Source: Spongilla lacustris
Lineage: Eukaryota > Porifera > Demospongiae > Spongillida > Spongillidae
DNA: 64,000 bases
Reading direction: 5' to 3'
NCBI GenBank assembly: GCA_949361645.1
Contig: OX442418.1
Span: 7,505,376-7,569,375 of the forward strand
Below are positions 1-10,504 of the stretch, in pieces. The stretch's first letter is position 1; every line of letters begins with the position of its first letter. The notes under the pieces were generated by a model, which was not told the origin of the DNA, ran no database searches, and worked only from the letters and a program-made list of their open reading frames with translations. The position numbers and the translations under genes are program-made.

Positions 1-3000
1 GGTTTAACATGGTTTATCATAAACCATTCAATGGTAAATTAAATCTAATACACTCAGACATACCACCTATATGTAATAAGATTTACTAAGTAATAATTGT
101 TTAATTATTAATATTCGTTATTATGATTTTAATGATACTACATGCATTGTGAATATCTCAGTTTAGAAACAACACTTATGGTTTAGCATGGTTAATCATA
201 ATCCATTCTATGTTAAATTAAATTTAACGCACTCAGACATACCTTCCACATGTAATTAGATTTAATAACTAATAATCGTTTTATTGTTTATAATCGTTAT
301 TACGATTTTAATGATACTATATGTATTGTGAATATCTCAGTTTAGAAACAACACTTATGGTTTAGCATGGTTTATCATAAACCATTCTATGGTAAATTAA
401 ATCTAATACACTCAGACATACCACCTATATGTAAATTGATGTACTAAGTATTAATGGTTTAATTATTAATAGTCGTTATTATGATTTTAATGATACTACA
501 TGTATTGTGAATAGAAACAACACTTATATGGTTTAGCATGGTTAATCATAATCCATTCAATGGTACATTAAATCTAATACACTCAGACATACCACATATA
601 TGTAATTAGATTTACTAAGTAATAATGTTTTAATTATTAGTAGTCGTTGTTATGATTCTAATGATACTGTATGTATTGTGAATATCTCAGTTTAGGAACA
701 ACATTTATTGTTTAGCATGGTTTATCATAAACCATGCTATGGTAAATTAAATCTAATACACTCAGACATACCACCTATATGTAAATAGATTTACTAAGTA
801 GTAATGGTTTAATTATTAATAGTAGTTATAATGATTTTAATGATACTACATGTATTGTGAATATCTCAGTTAAGAAACAACACATGGTTTAACATGGTTT
901 ATCATAAACCATTCAATGGTAAATTTAATGCAGTACATTCAGACATACCATCTATATGTAAATTGATTTACTAAGTAGTAATGGTTTAATTATTAATAGT
1001 CATTATGATTTTAATGATGCTACATGTATTGTGAATATTTCAGTTTAGAAACAACACTTATGGTTTAACGTGGATTATCATAAACCATTCAATGTTGAAT
1101 TAAATTTAATGCACTCAGACATACCTTACACATGTTATTAGATTTAATAACGAAAAATCGTTTAATTATTTATAATCCTTATTATGATTTTAATGATACT
1201 ATATGTATTGTGAATATCTCAGTTTAGAAACAACACTTATGGTTTAGCATGGTTTATCATAAACCATTCTATGGTAAATTAAATCTAATACACTCAGACA
1301 TACCTCCTATATGTAAATAGATTTTCTAAGTAGTAATGGTTTAATTATTAATAGTAGTTATTATGATTTTAATGATACTACATGCATTGTGAATATCTCA
1401 GTTTAGAAACAACACTTATCGTTTAGCATGGTTAATCATAAACCATTCAATGGTAAAATAAATCTAATACACTCAGACATACCAACTATATGTAATTAGA
1501 TTTACTAAGTAGTAGTGGTTTAAGTATTAATAGTCATTATTATGATTTTAATGATAATATATGTATTGTGAATATCTCAGTTTAGAAGCAACACTTATCG
1601 TTTAGCATGTATTATTATAAAGCATTCAATGGTAAATTAAATCTAATACACTCAGACATACCCCCTATATGTAAATAGATTTACTAAGTAGTAATGGTTT
1701 AATTATTAATAGTAGTTATTATGATTTTAATGATACTACATGCATTGTGAATATCTCAGTTTAGAAACAACACTTATCGTTTAGCATGGTTAATCATAAA
1801 CCATTCAATGGTAAAATAAATCTAATACACTCAGACATACCAACTATATGTAATTAGATTTACTAAGTAGTAGTGGTTTAAGTATTAATAGTCATTATTA
1901 TGATTTTAATGATAATATATGTATTGTGAATATCTCAGTTTAGAAGCAACACTTATCGTTTAGCATGTATTATTATAAAGCATTCAATGGTAAATTAAAT
2001 CTAATACACTCAGACATACCCCCTATATGTAAATAGATTTACTAAGTAGTAATGGTTTTATTATTAATAGTAGTTATAATGATTTTAATGATACTACTTG
2101 TATTGTGAATATCTCAGTTAAGAAACAACATATGGTTTAACATGGTTTATCATAAACCATTCAATGGTAAATTTAATGCAATACTCTCAGACATACCATC
2201 TATATGTAAATTGATTTACTAAGTAGTAATGGTTTAATTATTAATAGTAGTCATTATAATTTAATGATACTACATGCATTGTGAATATCTTAGTTTAGAA
2301 ATAACAAATCGTTTAGCATGGTTTATCATAAACCATTCAATGGTAAATTAAATCTAATACACTCAAACAAAACCAACTATATGTAAAGTGATTTACTAAG
2401 TATTATTGGTTTAATTATTAATAGTAGTTATTATGATTTTAATGATACTACATGTATTGCGAATATCTCAGTTTAGAAATAACACTTATGGTTTAACATG
2501 GTTTATTATAAACCATTCAATGGTAATTTAAATCTAATACACTAAGATATACCACCTATATTAATTGATTTACTAAGTATTAATGGTTTAATTATTATTA
2601 GTCGTTATTATGATTTTAATGATACTACATGTATTGTAAGTTTAGAAACAACACTTATGGTTTAGCATGGTTAATCATAATCCATTCAATGGTAAATTAA
2701 ATCTAATACACTCAGACATACCACCTAAATGTAATTAGATTTACTAAGTAGTAATGTTTTAATTATTTATAGTAGTTGTTATGATTTTAATGATACTACC
2801 TGTATTGTGAATATCTCAGTTTAGTATTAACACTCATGGTTTAACATGGTTTATCATAAACCATTCAATGGTAAATTATGTCTAATATACTCAGACATAC
2901 TATCTATATGCACATAGATGTTCTAATTTGAAATGTTTAATTATTAAATGTCGTTGTTAAGATTTTAATGATACTACCTGTATTGTGAATATCTCAGTTT

Positions 3001-4727
3001 AGAAATAACACTTTTGGTTTAACATGGTTTATCATAAACCATTCAATGGTAAACTAAATCTTATACACTCAGACAAACTATCCATACGTACATAGATTTA
3101 CTAATAAGTAATGGTTTAATTATTAAAAGTCGTTGTCATGATTTTAATGATATTACCTGTATTGTGTGTATCTCAGTGTGGAAGAAACACTTATGGTTTA
3201 ACATGGTTTATCATAAACCTTTCAATTGTAGATTAGATCTAATATACTCAGACATACTACCCATATGGATCTAGATTTACTAACTAGTAATGGTTTATTT
3301 ATTAAATGTCTTTATTTTGATTTTATTCATTCTACCAGTATTGTGAATATCTCTGTTTAGAAATAATACTTATAGTTTAGCATGGTTTATCATAAACCAT
3401 TCAATGGTAAATTAAATCTAATACACTCAAACATACTATCCATATGGATCTAGATTTACTAACTAGTATTGTTAAATGTCGTCATTATTATTTTAATGAT
3501 ACTACCTGTATTGTGAATATCTCAGTTTAGAAATAACACTTTTGGTTTAACATGGTTTATCATAAACCATTCAGTGATAACTTAAATCAAATACACTCAG
3601 ACATACTATCCATATGTACATAGATTTACTAACTAGTAATGGTTTAATTATTAAATGTCGTTTTTATAATTTCAATAATACTACATATAATGTGAATTTC
3701 TCAGTGTTAACACATGGGTTAACATGTTTTATCATAAACCATTGAATGGTAAATTAAATCTAATACAGTCAGGCATACTATCCATATGTACATATATTTA
3801 CTAAGTAGTAATGGTTTCATTATTAAATGTCGTTATTATGATTTTAATCACTCTACCAGTATTGTGAATATCTCAGTTTAGAAGTAACACTTATGGTTTA
3901 ACATGGTTTATCATAAACCATTCAATGGTAAATTAAATATAATGCACTCAGACATACTATCCATATGGATCTAGATTTACTAACTAGTAATGGTTTAATT
4001 ATTTTATGTCGTTATAATAATTTTAATGATAATACATTTATCATGAATATCTCATAATAGAAATAACACTTATGGTTTAAAATGGTTTATGTTAAACTAT
4101 TCAATGGTAGATTAAATCTAATACTCTAAGACATAGTATCCATGTAGATCTAGATTTACTAACTAGTAATTGTTTAATTATTAAAAGTCGTTATTATGAT
4201 AATGCATGCATTGTGAATATCTCAGTGTAGAAATAATATTGATGGTTTAACATGGTTTATCATAAGCTATGAATATGGTATATTGAATCTAAAACTCTTA
4301 AACATACTATCCATACAGATCTAGATTTACTAACTAGTAATGGTTTAATTAATAAAAGTCGTTTTTTTGATTTTAATGATAATACTTGTATTTTGAATAC
4401 CTCAGTGTAGAAATAACACTTATGCTTTAACATGGTTTGTCCTAAACCATTTAATGGTAGATTTAATCTAATACTCTCAAACATATTATGCATATAGATC
4501 TAGATTTACTAACTGGTAATCGTTTGAATGTTAAAAGTCGTTATTATGATTGTAATGATAACACATGTATTGTGAGTATCTCAATGTAGAAATAACACTT
4601 ATGGTTTAACATGGTTTATCGTAAGCTATGAATATGCTATATTAAATTTAAAACTCTTAAACATACTATCCGTATAGATCTTGATTTACTAACTAGTAAT
4701 GGTTTAATCATTAAAACTCGTTATTAT
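1..4727. repeat. Satellite A array, ~179-bp monomer
   Basis: About 26 head-to-tail copies of an AT-rich unit of about 179 bp; landmarks recur near positions 1, 180 and 359. Each unit begins GGTTTARCATGG and contains the near-palindrome TGGTTTATCATAAACCA, which can fold as a small hairpin, and later CTCAGACATAC and TGATTTTAATGATACTAC. Divergence rises toward the right end. Some neighbours are near-identical (a 358-bp dimer at about 1,338-2,053), which indicates recent local amplification. No gene is credible inside. Whether it is centromeric or transcribed cannot be told from sequence. Confidence 0.95.
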
Positions 4728-4984
4728 GATTTGGTCGTGGAAGTATTTGGTGGTTGTGGAAGCGAGTCACAAGAAGCTCTCTCAAGGGTTGCCAAGAAAC
4801 TAGCCATCAGGATGAGTCGTTTCTGGCCTGAGGTGCTAGCCTCAATCTACTGCTGCCTGGGCATTACCCTTATGCACCAGAATGCAAGGGCTTTACTGGG
4901 AAGAATCACAATTGTAGAAGATATTAGTTCAGTGTACATGTAGCTTAGTATTTAGTTTGTTGCATTGTGTTCCTCATATTTTGT
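4728..4984 (+). mobile_element. Transposable-element ORF fragment inserted in satellite A
   Basis: A non-satellite block interrupts satellite A. It carries one short open frame (4,731-4,943, 70 codons). The peptide has a pattern I associate with the C-terminal part of transposon-encoded ORFs common in cnidarian and sponge genomes: a GG-x-G-xES-x-EAL-x-R turn, then a basic/hydrophobic helix, then an LA-x-IYCCLGITL helix ending near ARALLGR. The start of the frame is arbitrary, because the homologous block would begin upstream. It is a fragment, not a complete gene. The family assignment is from memory of the pattern and is uncertain; a chance ORF is possible. Confidence 0.35.
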
Positions 4985-5070
4985 CAGTAATTATTAATGA
5001 TTTTAATGATAATACATGTATTGTGAATCTCTCAGTGTGGAAATAACACTTATAGTTTAACATGGTTTAT
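4985..5070. repeat. Satellite A remnant
   Basis: Partial satellite A sequence resumes after the inserted fragment (TTTTAATGATAATACATGTA, then a TTTAACATGGTTTAT tail) and stops abruptly where retroelement sequence begins. It marks the left boundary of the retroelement-related block. Confidence 0.85.
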
Positions 5071-5122
5071 TTCAGATCATTTGCCAAGGGTGGCCACCCT
5101 ATATAAAACCAGAGATGTATAA

Positions 5123-5263
5123 TCTTATCAATTCAAAGACAAGGATAAGGATGACATTGCAGAATTAGAACAGCCTCAACCAGTTTGCACACGACCGAGA
5201 AGAATAGCAGCTGAAGTTGCAGGAAAGAAGATTGAGCTATTAATGGACGATTCTGAGAACTAA
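5123..5263 (+). pseudogene. C-terminal tail of a gypsy-type pol ORF, upstream of the LTR
   Basis: An open stretch of 46 codons ends in TAA at 5,261-5,263. It is acidic (DKDKDD), then proline/basic (QPQPVCTRPRR), and ends in a short helix; this composition is usual for the extreme C-terminus of Ty3/gypsy polyproteins just before the polypurine tract. It is followed by a purine-rich tract and then by the LTR. It is not joined to the main pol, whose 3' end is missing at about 10,504, so the pieces are out of the usual order. It may belong to the same element (permuted or tandem copy) or to another copy. Homology is judged by eye from position and composition. Confidence 0.45.
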
Positions 5264-5284
5264 ATTAGACTACAATTAGAGTAA

Positions 5285-5294
5285 CGGGGGAGGA
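5285..5294 (+). promoter_or_regulatory. Candidate polypurine tract
   Basis: CGGGGGAGGA lies directly upstream of the inferred LTR start and downstream of the pol tail, the usual place for the plus-strand primer of reverse transcription. If so, the LTR begins TATC rather than the usual TG, so the boundary is tentative. Confidence 0.4.
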
Positions 5295-5976
5295 TATCAT
5301 TTATTGAGATAACTATTAATATACGTGTGATGCGTGTTATTAATTCTTAGTTTTTGAGTGTGGTTTAAGTTCTAGAGAGCGTTTATAATTAACTACGACA
5401 ATCAGGTCCTGTATTGCATTGAATCTTTTACCTATGGTGCACTACTGCCCTAGCACCACTTGAGTGTTGTGTTGATTGAAAAAGCAAATGCATGCTTTGC
5501 ATTCTTCATTAGCCTTTCTGCAGTGCAACGGCAATTGTTGAATGTGATAGTCCATTCTCGTAATTCTAGTTCATTTAGATCTACATACTATTAGCTTCAC
5601 CCAATGACCACAACCCACGTAGTATAGATTTCCATAAGATACAGGTGTTTTTTTTCTAAATTCGGTGACAGAAGTGATTTATCAATCGTATTTTTGGCAT
5701 GCCCAAATTAAATATTTAATAAGTGCCACGTGGCGATCCAAACAATGCATGCGCATAAAGTTTTTAAGAATGTGTTTTCCTTATGTAACGTGCAAGTAAA
5801 AAGGGCTCCAGACAGTCTAGTCATCAGCTGAGAACTTTGCACGATACTTGCACGTGTATATGTGACGTAGTGTTTTAGTGTATATATTGTGCTGTAATTG
5901 TATCCTTGAGTGTTATCTGCCAACGTGATTTACTGCATATTGGTGAACCTCACGTCTCCTTAGCGCGGGCGCTACA
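5295..5976 (+). repeat. LTR of the Ty3/gypsy element (only copy in the window)
   Basis: This is low-copy sequence between a candidate polypurine tract and a primer binding site. It ends CTACA with one base before the PBS, as expected for a 5' LTR. Length is about 680 bp if the left boundary is right. No second copy is present downstream of pol, so LTR-LTR divergence cannot be used to date it. Because a pol tail and a purine tract sit on its left, the same LTR could equally be the 3' LTR of an upstream element. Confidence 0.5.
5881..5888 (+). promoter_or_regulatory. TATA-like box in the LTR
   Basis: TATATATT lies about 95 bp before the LTR end, a plausible pol II promoter position for an LTR. 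The region is AT-rich, so a chance match is possible. Confidence 0.25.
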
Positions 5977-5977
5977 C

Positions 5978-5995
5978 TGGTGTCAGGAGTGGAAT
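5978..5995 (+). promoter_or_regulatory. Primer binding site, tRNA-Leu type
   Basis: TGGTGTCAGGAGTGGAAT is complementary to the 3' end of animal tRNA-Leu (acceptor ends in TGACACCA). It lies one base after the inferred LTR end and 10 bases before the gag ATG. This fixes the element's polarity (+) and identifies the preceding block as an LTR. Confidence 0.75.
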
Positions 5996-6005
5996 CTACT
6001 GAACC

Positions 6006-6890
6006 ATGTCACTGCAAGAGGGAGGAACCTCAGCGAGCGCTGAACGGCTGGTGAACGCGAGCGCTGAATGGATGGTGAGGATGAGCCTTCGGCCACCTGC
6101 ACGTTTTGCTGTGGGAATGGACTTCACATTGTGGTGCTCTCGTTTTGAGCTGTATGTGAAGCAGGTGAAGTTAGCTGAAGACCAATGGGTGAGTGAGCTT
6201 TTGCCCCTGCTAGAAGACGAATCGTTCCGTATAGTGTCACAACAAGGTCTTGTTACGTGTACTGATTACAAGGTCGTAATAAAGTGTTTGGAAGATTTTT
6301 ATGCCCCAGTAGGAAACGAGCTCGAATGGCAACGCAGGTTCCAGGGTAGGACTCAACAGCCTCAGGAACAGCTACTGGAATTTGTTGGTGCTTTACATGT
6401 CCAGGCAGACAGAGCTTATCTGAAATGGTCAGCCAAACAGCGGAAGGAGTTGCTCCGAAATCCAGTTTGTACAAGGTGTCCGCTCGTCGTCGGTTCAGTT
6501 AAAACTGATGAAAGAGATGCCCGCAACCCTAGAAGACGCATTAACGATAGCGAATCAAATCCAGACAGTTGAAGAAGCACAAAAGAGATTGCAGAAGGAT
6601 AGAAGCCAGATGGAAACCTGCGAGCTCGGCGATTCTACGAGCAATGGGATATCTGGTGGGGAAACGAATTCTCTGGAGGAGAGACACCTACCAGAACAGT
6701 TGAAGCGGACCGAAGCCATTGTTCTACAGCTAGCAAAGCAGGTTCAACAGCTACTGTCTGAACAGTCAACAGGTAAGCAGCGTGTCTCACAGGCAGGAAC
6801 ATGGGGTGATAGGAGGCAAAAGGGACCTCAGCAAGGTCTCGTTTGTTGGGCTTGTGGAAAGCAAGGGCATATCAAAGAAATTGTCCTTCA
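6006..6890 (+). pseudogene. gag (capsid/nucleocapsid) of the gypsy element, frameshifted
   Basis: The ATG is 10 bases downstream of the PBS. The first frame (6,006 to about 6,465) encodes the capsid-like part, with a W-x-x-R-F-E-x-Y core and a LEDFYAP segment typical of retrotransposon gag. A single-base break near 6,465 moves the rest into another frame, which opens through a coiled, Gln/Glu-rich linker and reaches the nucleocapsid zinc knuckle at 6,843-6,880 (CWACGKQGH). The last Cys of the CCHC box is in a different frame, so a further small indel sits at about 6,875. Gag would form the intracellular particle and bind element RNA; this copy cannot make it intact. Confidence 0.85.
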
Positions 6891-6929
6891 CGAAAAGGCA
6901 CCCAGAAGAAGACTCTGTCTGAGACAGAG

Positions 6930-7305
6930 TTCTTCATTTTTTGTGTTTGGGTATATAGCAGGTCACCATACCAAGATGTTGGTGGACACAGGGTCAGCTG
7001 TAACTATTGTCAGGGAAAATGTGTGGGAGGAAGCAGGGTGTGACTCCCTGGAATCACCGGTACGCAAATTGGTTACAGCAAATGGACAGGAAATGGAGCT
7101 GGCTGGACAAGGTGAGGAGGAAATGAAAATTGGCGATCTGACAATAAGGCATGTTGTCTTGGTTACTGAAACTTTAACTCACGATTGCCTCTTGGGAGCT
7201 GATTTTCTTACAGCTCACGGTTGTGTAGTTGATCTGCAGCGCAATGTGGTGCTTATTGCAGGGAAAGCTGTGCCACTTGCATGTAAGTCTATGCAGATGA
7301 GAACA
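6930..7305 (+). pseudogene. Aspartic protease domain of pol
   Basis: The catalytic signature LVDTGSAVTIV is visible at about 6,976-7,008, and the flap/second-helix motif CLLGADFLTAHG near 7,188-7,220. Pepsin-like retroelement proteases act as dimers to process gag-pol. The frame is open from about 6,930 to a stop at 7,318-7,320, but the following pol sequence continues in another frame from about 7,300. The catalytic DTG itself is intact. Confidence 0.85.
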
Positions 7306-8500
7306 GGGTGTGTCATGTAACTGTGGCCGACACAGTACAAGTTCCAGCAAGCTGTGAGTTACACATTAGTTCTAGAGTTGCCACAAACCCTAGGGAAGTA
7401 TTGAGTGGTGACGTTCTATTTGAACCAAGAAAAGACGTCATGGAAAGTCATGGGCTAGCAGTAGCCCATGCTGTTATGCAAACAGGAAATGATCTTATTG
7501 TTGTACAGGTTCTGAATCCTCACCGAATGCCAGTGGTGTTGATAAAAGGTGAAAAGATAGGATGCTTAAAGCCACTTCAAGATGTATGCAGCATAGAGCT
7601 GATTGATGAGAAAGGACAAAAGAATTCTCAGCGCAGGCGGGCCCTCGAGGATGCCATTGATCAACTAGTCTCTGCTGCTAAGAACATTTCTGACTCAGAC
7701 AAATGGAAACTGAGGAACCTGTTGTCACAATTTGGTGATGTCATCTCTACCGGAGATAGGGATCTGGGAAAAACCAGCATGGTATTCCATACAATTGACA
7801 CAGGGGATTCGGTGCCTGTACGCCAGGCAGCTAGAAGACTTCCATATTCTCAACGTAATGAGATACGTGAACTATTGGAAGATATGTTGGTTAGAGAAGT
7901 TATAGAGCCCAGTAAAAGTGCATGGTCTTCTCCAGTTGTCTTGGTTAAGAAAAAGGATGGGTCAACACGTTTTTGTGTAGATTTTTGGAAGCTCAATGGG
8001 GTCACTAGGAAGGATGCCAAGCCATTGCCTAGAATTGATGATACATTAGACACACTTGGGCAAGCATGCTTATTTTCTCAACTCTAGATTTGGCTAGTGG
8101 ATACTGGCAGGTTCAGGTAGACCCAAAGGACCAAGAAAAAACTGCTTTTGTCACCCCCTTTGGTTTGTATCAATTTAGGGTGATGCCTTTTGGGCTCAGC
8201 AATGCCCCTGCAACATTTCAACGACTCATGGAGCATGTTTTATCAGGTCTCTATTGGTCCATTTGCATAGTCTATCTAGACAACATAATAGTTTTTGGGA
8301 AATCTGTGGAGGAGCATCTAGATCAGCTAAGAGAAGTACTAACCCGTTTGCAAAATGCCAGGTTAAATATTAAGCCATCAAAGTGTCACCTGATGCAGAC
8401 AAGAGTTCGGTATCTGGGTCACATAGTTTCTAGCAAAGGGATAGAAGAAGGTTCACTGTGTATCAAATTGGCCTACCCCAACCGATCAAAGATCCCTGAA
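7306..8500 (+). pseudogene. Reverse transcriptase domain of pol, YLDN active site
   Basis: The N-terminal part (7,308-8,070) includes the VREVIEPSKSAWSSPVVLV block and the RFCVDFWKLN block, where W replaces the usual R or K. After a frame break near 8,070 comes STLDLASGYWQV with the first catalytic Asp, then PFGLSNAPATFQ and the primer-grip region. The catalytic YxDD box reads YLDN (about 8,272-8,283): the last Asp is Asn, a GAC-to-AAC type change expected to abolish polymerisation. The frame breaks again between about 8,430 and 8,500. The domain is of normal length; the damage is by point changes and indels. Confidence 0.9.
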
Positions 8501-9258
8501 GCAGTTCATGGGCTTAGCCTCATATTACAGACGTTTTGTCCAGGGTTTTGCACAGGTTGCAGCACCATTGAATGCACTTACAGAGAAAACAAAAACTTGT
8601 GAGTGGACAGCTGAGTGCAATGGTGCATTTTTGGAACTTAAAAAGCGATTGGTCTCAGCCCCCATTCTTGTCATGCCATGTATCAACCACAAGTTTATTT
8701 TAGACACAGATGCTAGTGGTGAGGGACTTGGAACTGTGCTATCGCAGTCAGTTGATGGGCAGGAAAGAGTGGTTGCTTATGCCAGCAAGACCCTTTCAAA
8801 GACAGAGCGTAGGTACTGTGCCACAAGACGTGAGCTGTTCGCGGTGGTGTGGGCAGCACAACACTTCCGGCCATACCTGTATGGATGCGGTTTCCTCTTT
8901 CGAAGTGATCATAGTGCCTTACAATGGTTACACAGTTTTAAGGAGCTGGAAGGGCAAGTTGCGAGGTGGCTTGAACGGTTAGCTGAGTATAATTACAGGG
9001 TAGAGCATAGGCCAGGGAGACAGCATTCAAATGCAGATTCATTGTCTCGGTTGCCGTGTAAGCAATGTGGGTTAGCTATTGTGAATGAAAGCAGTTGTGC
9101 CATGCTCACTCAAGATACCTCAGCTGGATTTATACTGGTGTGGACGCAGGAGGAAATCAAGAACTTCCAAAGAGAGGATGATAACCTCTTGCAGGTCATA
9201 AGGTGGGTTGAAACTGATTTTCCATCTTCTTCCCCCAAAATTACACAGCTTGCAGACC
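8501..9258 (+). pseudogene. RNase H domain and linker of pol
   Basis: It opens with the RT connection (MGLASYYRRF). The RNase H catalytic residues are recognisable in LDTDASGEGLG, TRRELFAVVWA and FRSDHSALQWL, with a late Asp in HSNADSLSRLP. This domain would degrade the RNA strand of the RNA:DNA hybrid during cDNA synthesis. All acidic residues appear present. The frame runs from 8,508 to about 9,258, where a frameshift separates it from the integrase part. Confidence 0.88.
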
Positions 9259-10504
9259 TTGTGGGCACAGAGAGATTACCCACTCCTCCAGGACGAGGTT
9301 CTGTATCGCCAATGGGAGGATGTTCCAGGTGGTGGAGCACATAAGAAGCTGCAGCTTGTCCTACCAGCATCGTTGGTACCCCAGGTTCTGGCTGGACTGC
9401 ATGACTCACCTGTTGGTGGTCACCTGGGTGCAAAGAAAACATTGGATAAGGTTCGAACTCGCTTTTATTGGCCTAATCAGAGGAATGATGTTCAGTTGTG
9501 GTGTGCTAGTTGTGCAAAGTGTTGTTCTAGAAAAACGCCATTGGTGGTCAGAGCACCATTGCAGTTAGATAACTCAGTGTCCAGACCATTACAGCGAGTA
9601 GCCATGGACATTTTGGGACCACTTCCAGAGACAGCTAGAGGTAACAGGTATATCCTAGTGATAGGAGACTATTTAACAAGGTGGAAAGAGGCATACCCAA
9701 TGAAAGATATGAATGCTTTGACAGTGGCCCAAATATTTGTACATGAATTCATTTGTCATATGGGAATACCTGATGTAATTCATACTGACCAGGGTAGGAA
9801 TTATGAAAGTGCTGTTGTGAAAGGAATTTGCAATTTATTGGGAATAAAGAAAACAAGGAAAACACCCTACCATCCACAATCAGATGGCATGATTGAATGT
9901 TTCAATAGAACGTTATTGAGCATGCTAAGTATTGCTGTGGAGCACGATGAGCATGGCTGGGATTTGAAATTGCCTCTTTTGATGTTTGCGTACAGAACCA
10001 GTACTCATGAAACCACAGGAGCCACTCCATTTGAATTGATGTATGGTCGTGAAGCACAGTTACCTGAAGATCTTATGTTCCATATTCCAGCAACAGTTGA
10101 CACGAGCACTTCCCCTGGCGAGTATTTAAGTCACCTTAAGACACGATTGGAAGCTGCCTACAAGCTGGTAAGGGCACATGCCAATAAACAGCAAATGCGT
10201 CAAGAGGAGAATTACAATCGAACTGTAAAGAGTAAACCTTTTCAAGTGGGTGATTTGGTATTGTTGCATTGCCCCCATGTTCCAAAAGGTATGTCACGTA
10301 AGATGCACAAACCATGGAAAGGTCCATTTAAGGTTAAAACTGTGTTAGGGCCTGTAACTTATCGTATTGTCAATTGTGAGCATCCTCGCAATAGATTGGT
10401 GGTGCATAATAATCGTCTGAAGCCTTTTATTGCTAGGGAGAGCACAGATGAAGGAGAAATGAATCAAGAGATTTCAGATCGTGAGACCACAAAACAGCAA
10501 CAGT
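9259..10504 (+). pseudogene. Integrase of pol, fused in frame to satellite D
   Basis: The longest single open frame of the element. An H2C2 zinc-binding region is present (LHDSPVGGHLG, then CASCAKC). The DDE core residues lie in MDILGP, HTDQGRN and DGMIECFN (the E is present; C follows where R is usual). The C-terminal GPF-type module is GPFKVKTVLGPVTYRI. Integrase would insert element cDNA into the host genome. Retroelement coding ends at about 10,504, but the frame continues about 67 codons into satellite D, to 10,704, and gives a meaningless repeat tail. The normal pol end, 3' UTR and 3' LTR are absent. Confidence 0.9.

Larger units (their letters stand above)
5295..10504 (+). mobile_element. 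Degenerate Ty3/gypsy LTR retrotransposon, 3' truncated
   Basis: In order: LTR, PBS, gag with CCHC knuckle, aspartic protease, RT, RNase H, H2C2 zinc finger, DDE integrase and GPF module. The RT-RNase H-integrase order defines Ty3/gypsy. No env-like frame follows. At least six reading-frame breaks divide the coding region (near 6,465, 6,875, 6,930, 7,300, 8,070, 8,430-8,500 and 9,258), and the RT active site is altered, so this copy is dead. The 3' part after integrase, including the 3' LTR, is missing; satellite D begins at about 10,505. A short pol-like tail upstream of the LTR may be the displaced end. Confidence 0.9.

Noticed and set aside
1..4727. Calling satellite A centromeric
   Set aside because: The ~179-bp length is typical of many centromeric satellites, but nothing in the sequence proves it; chromatin data would be needed.
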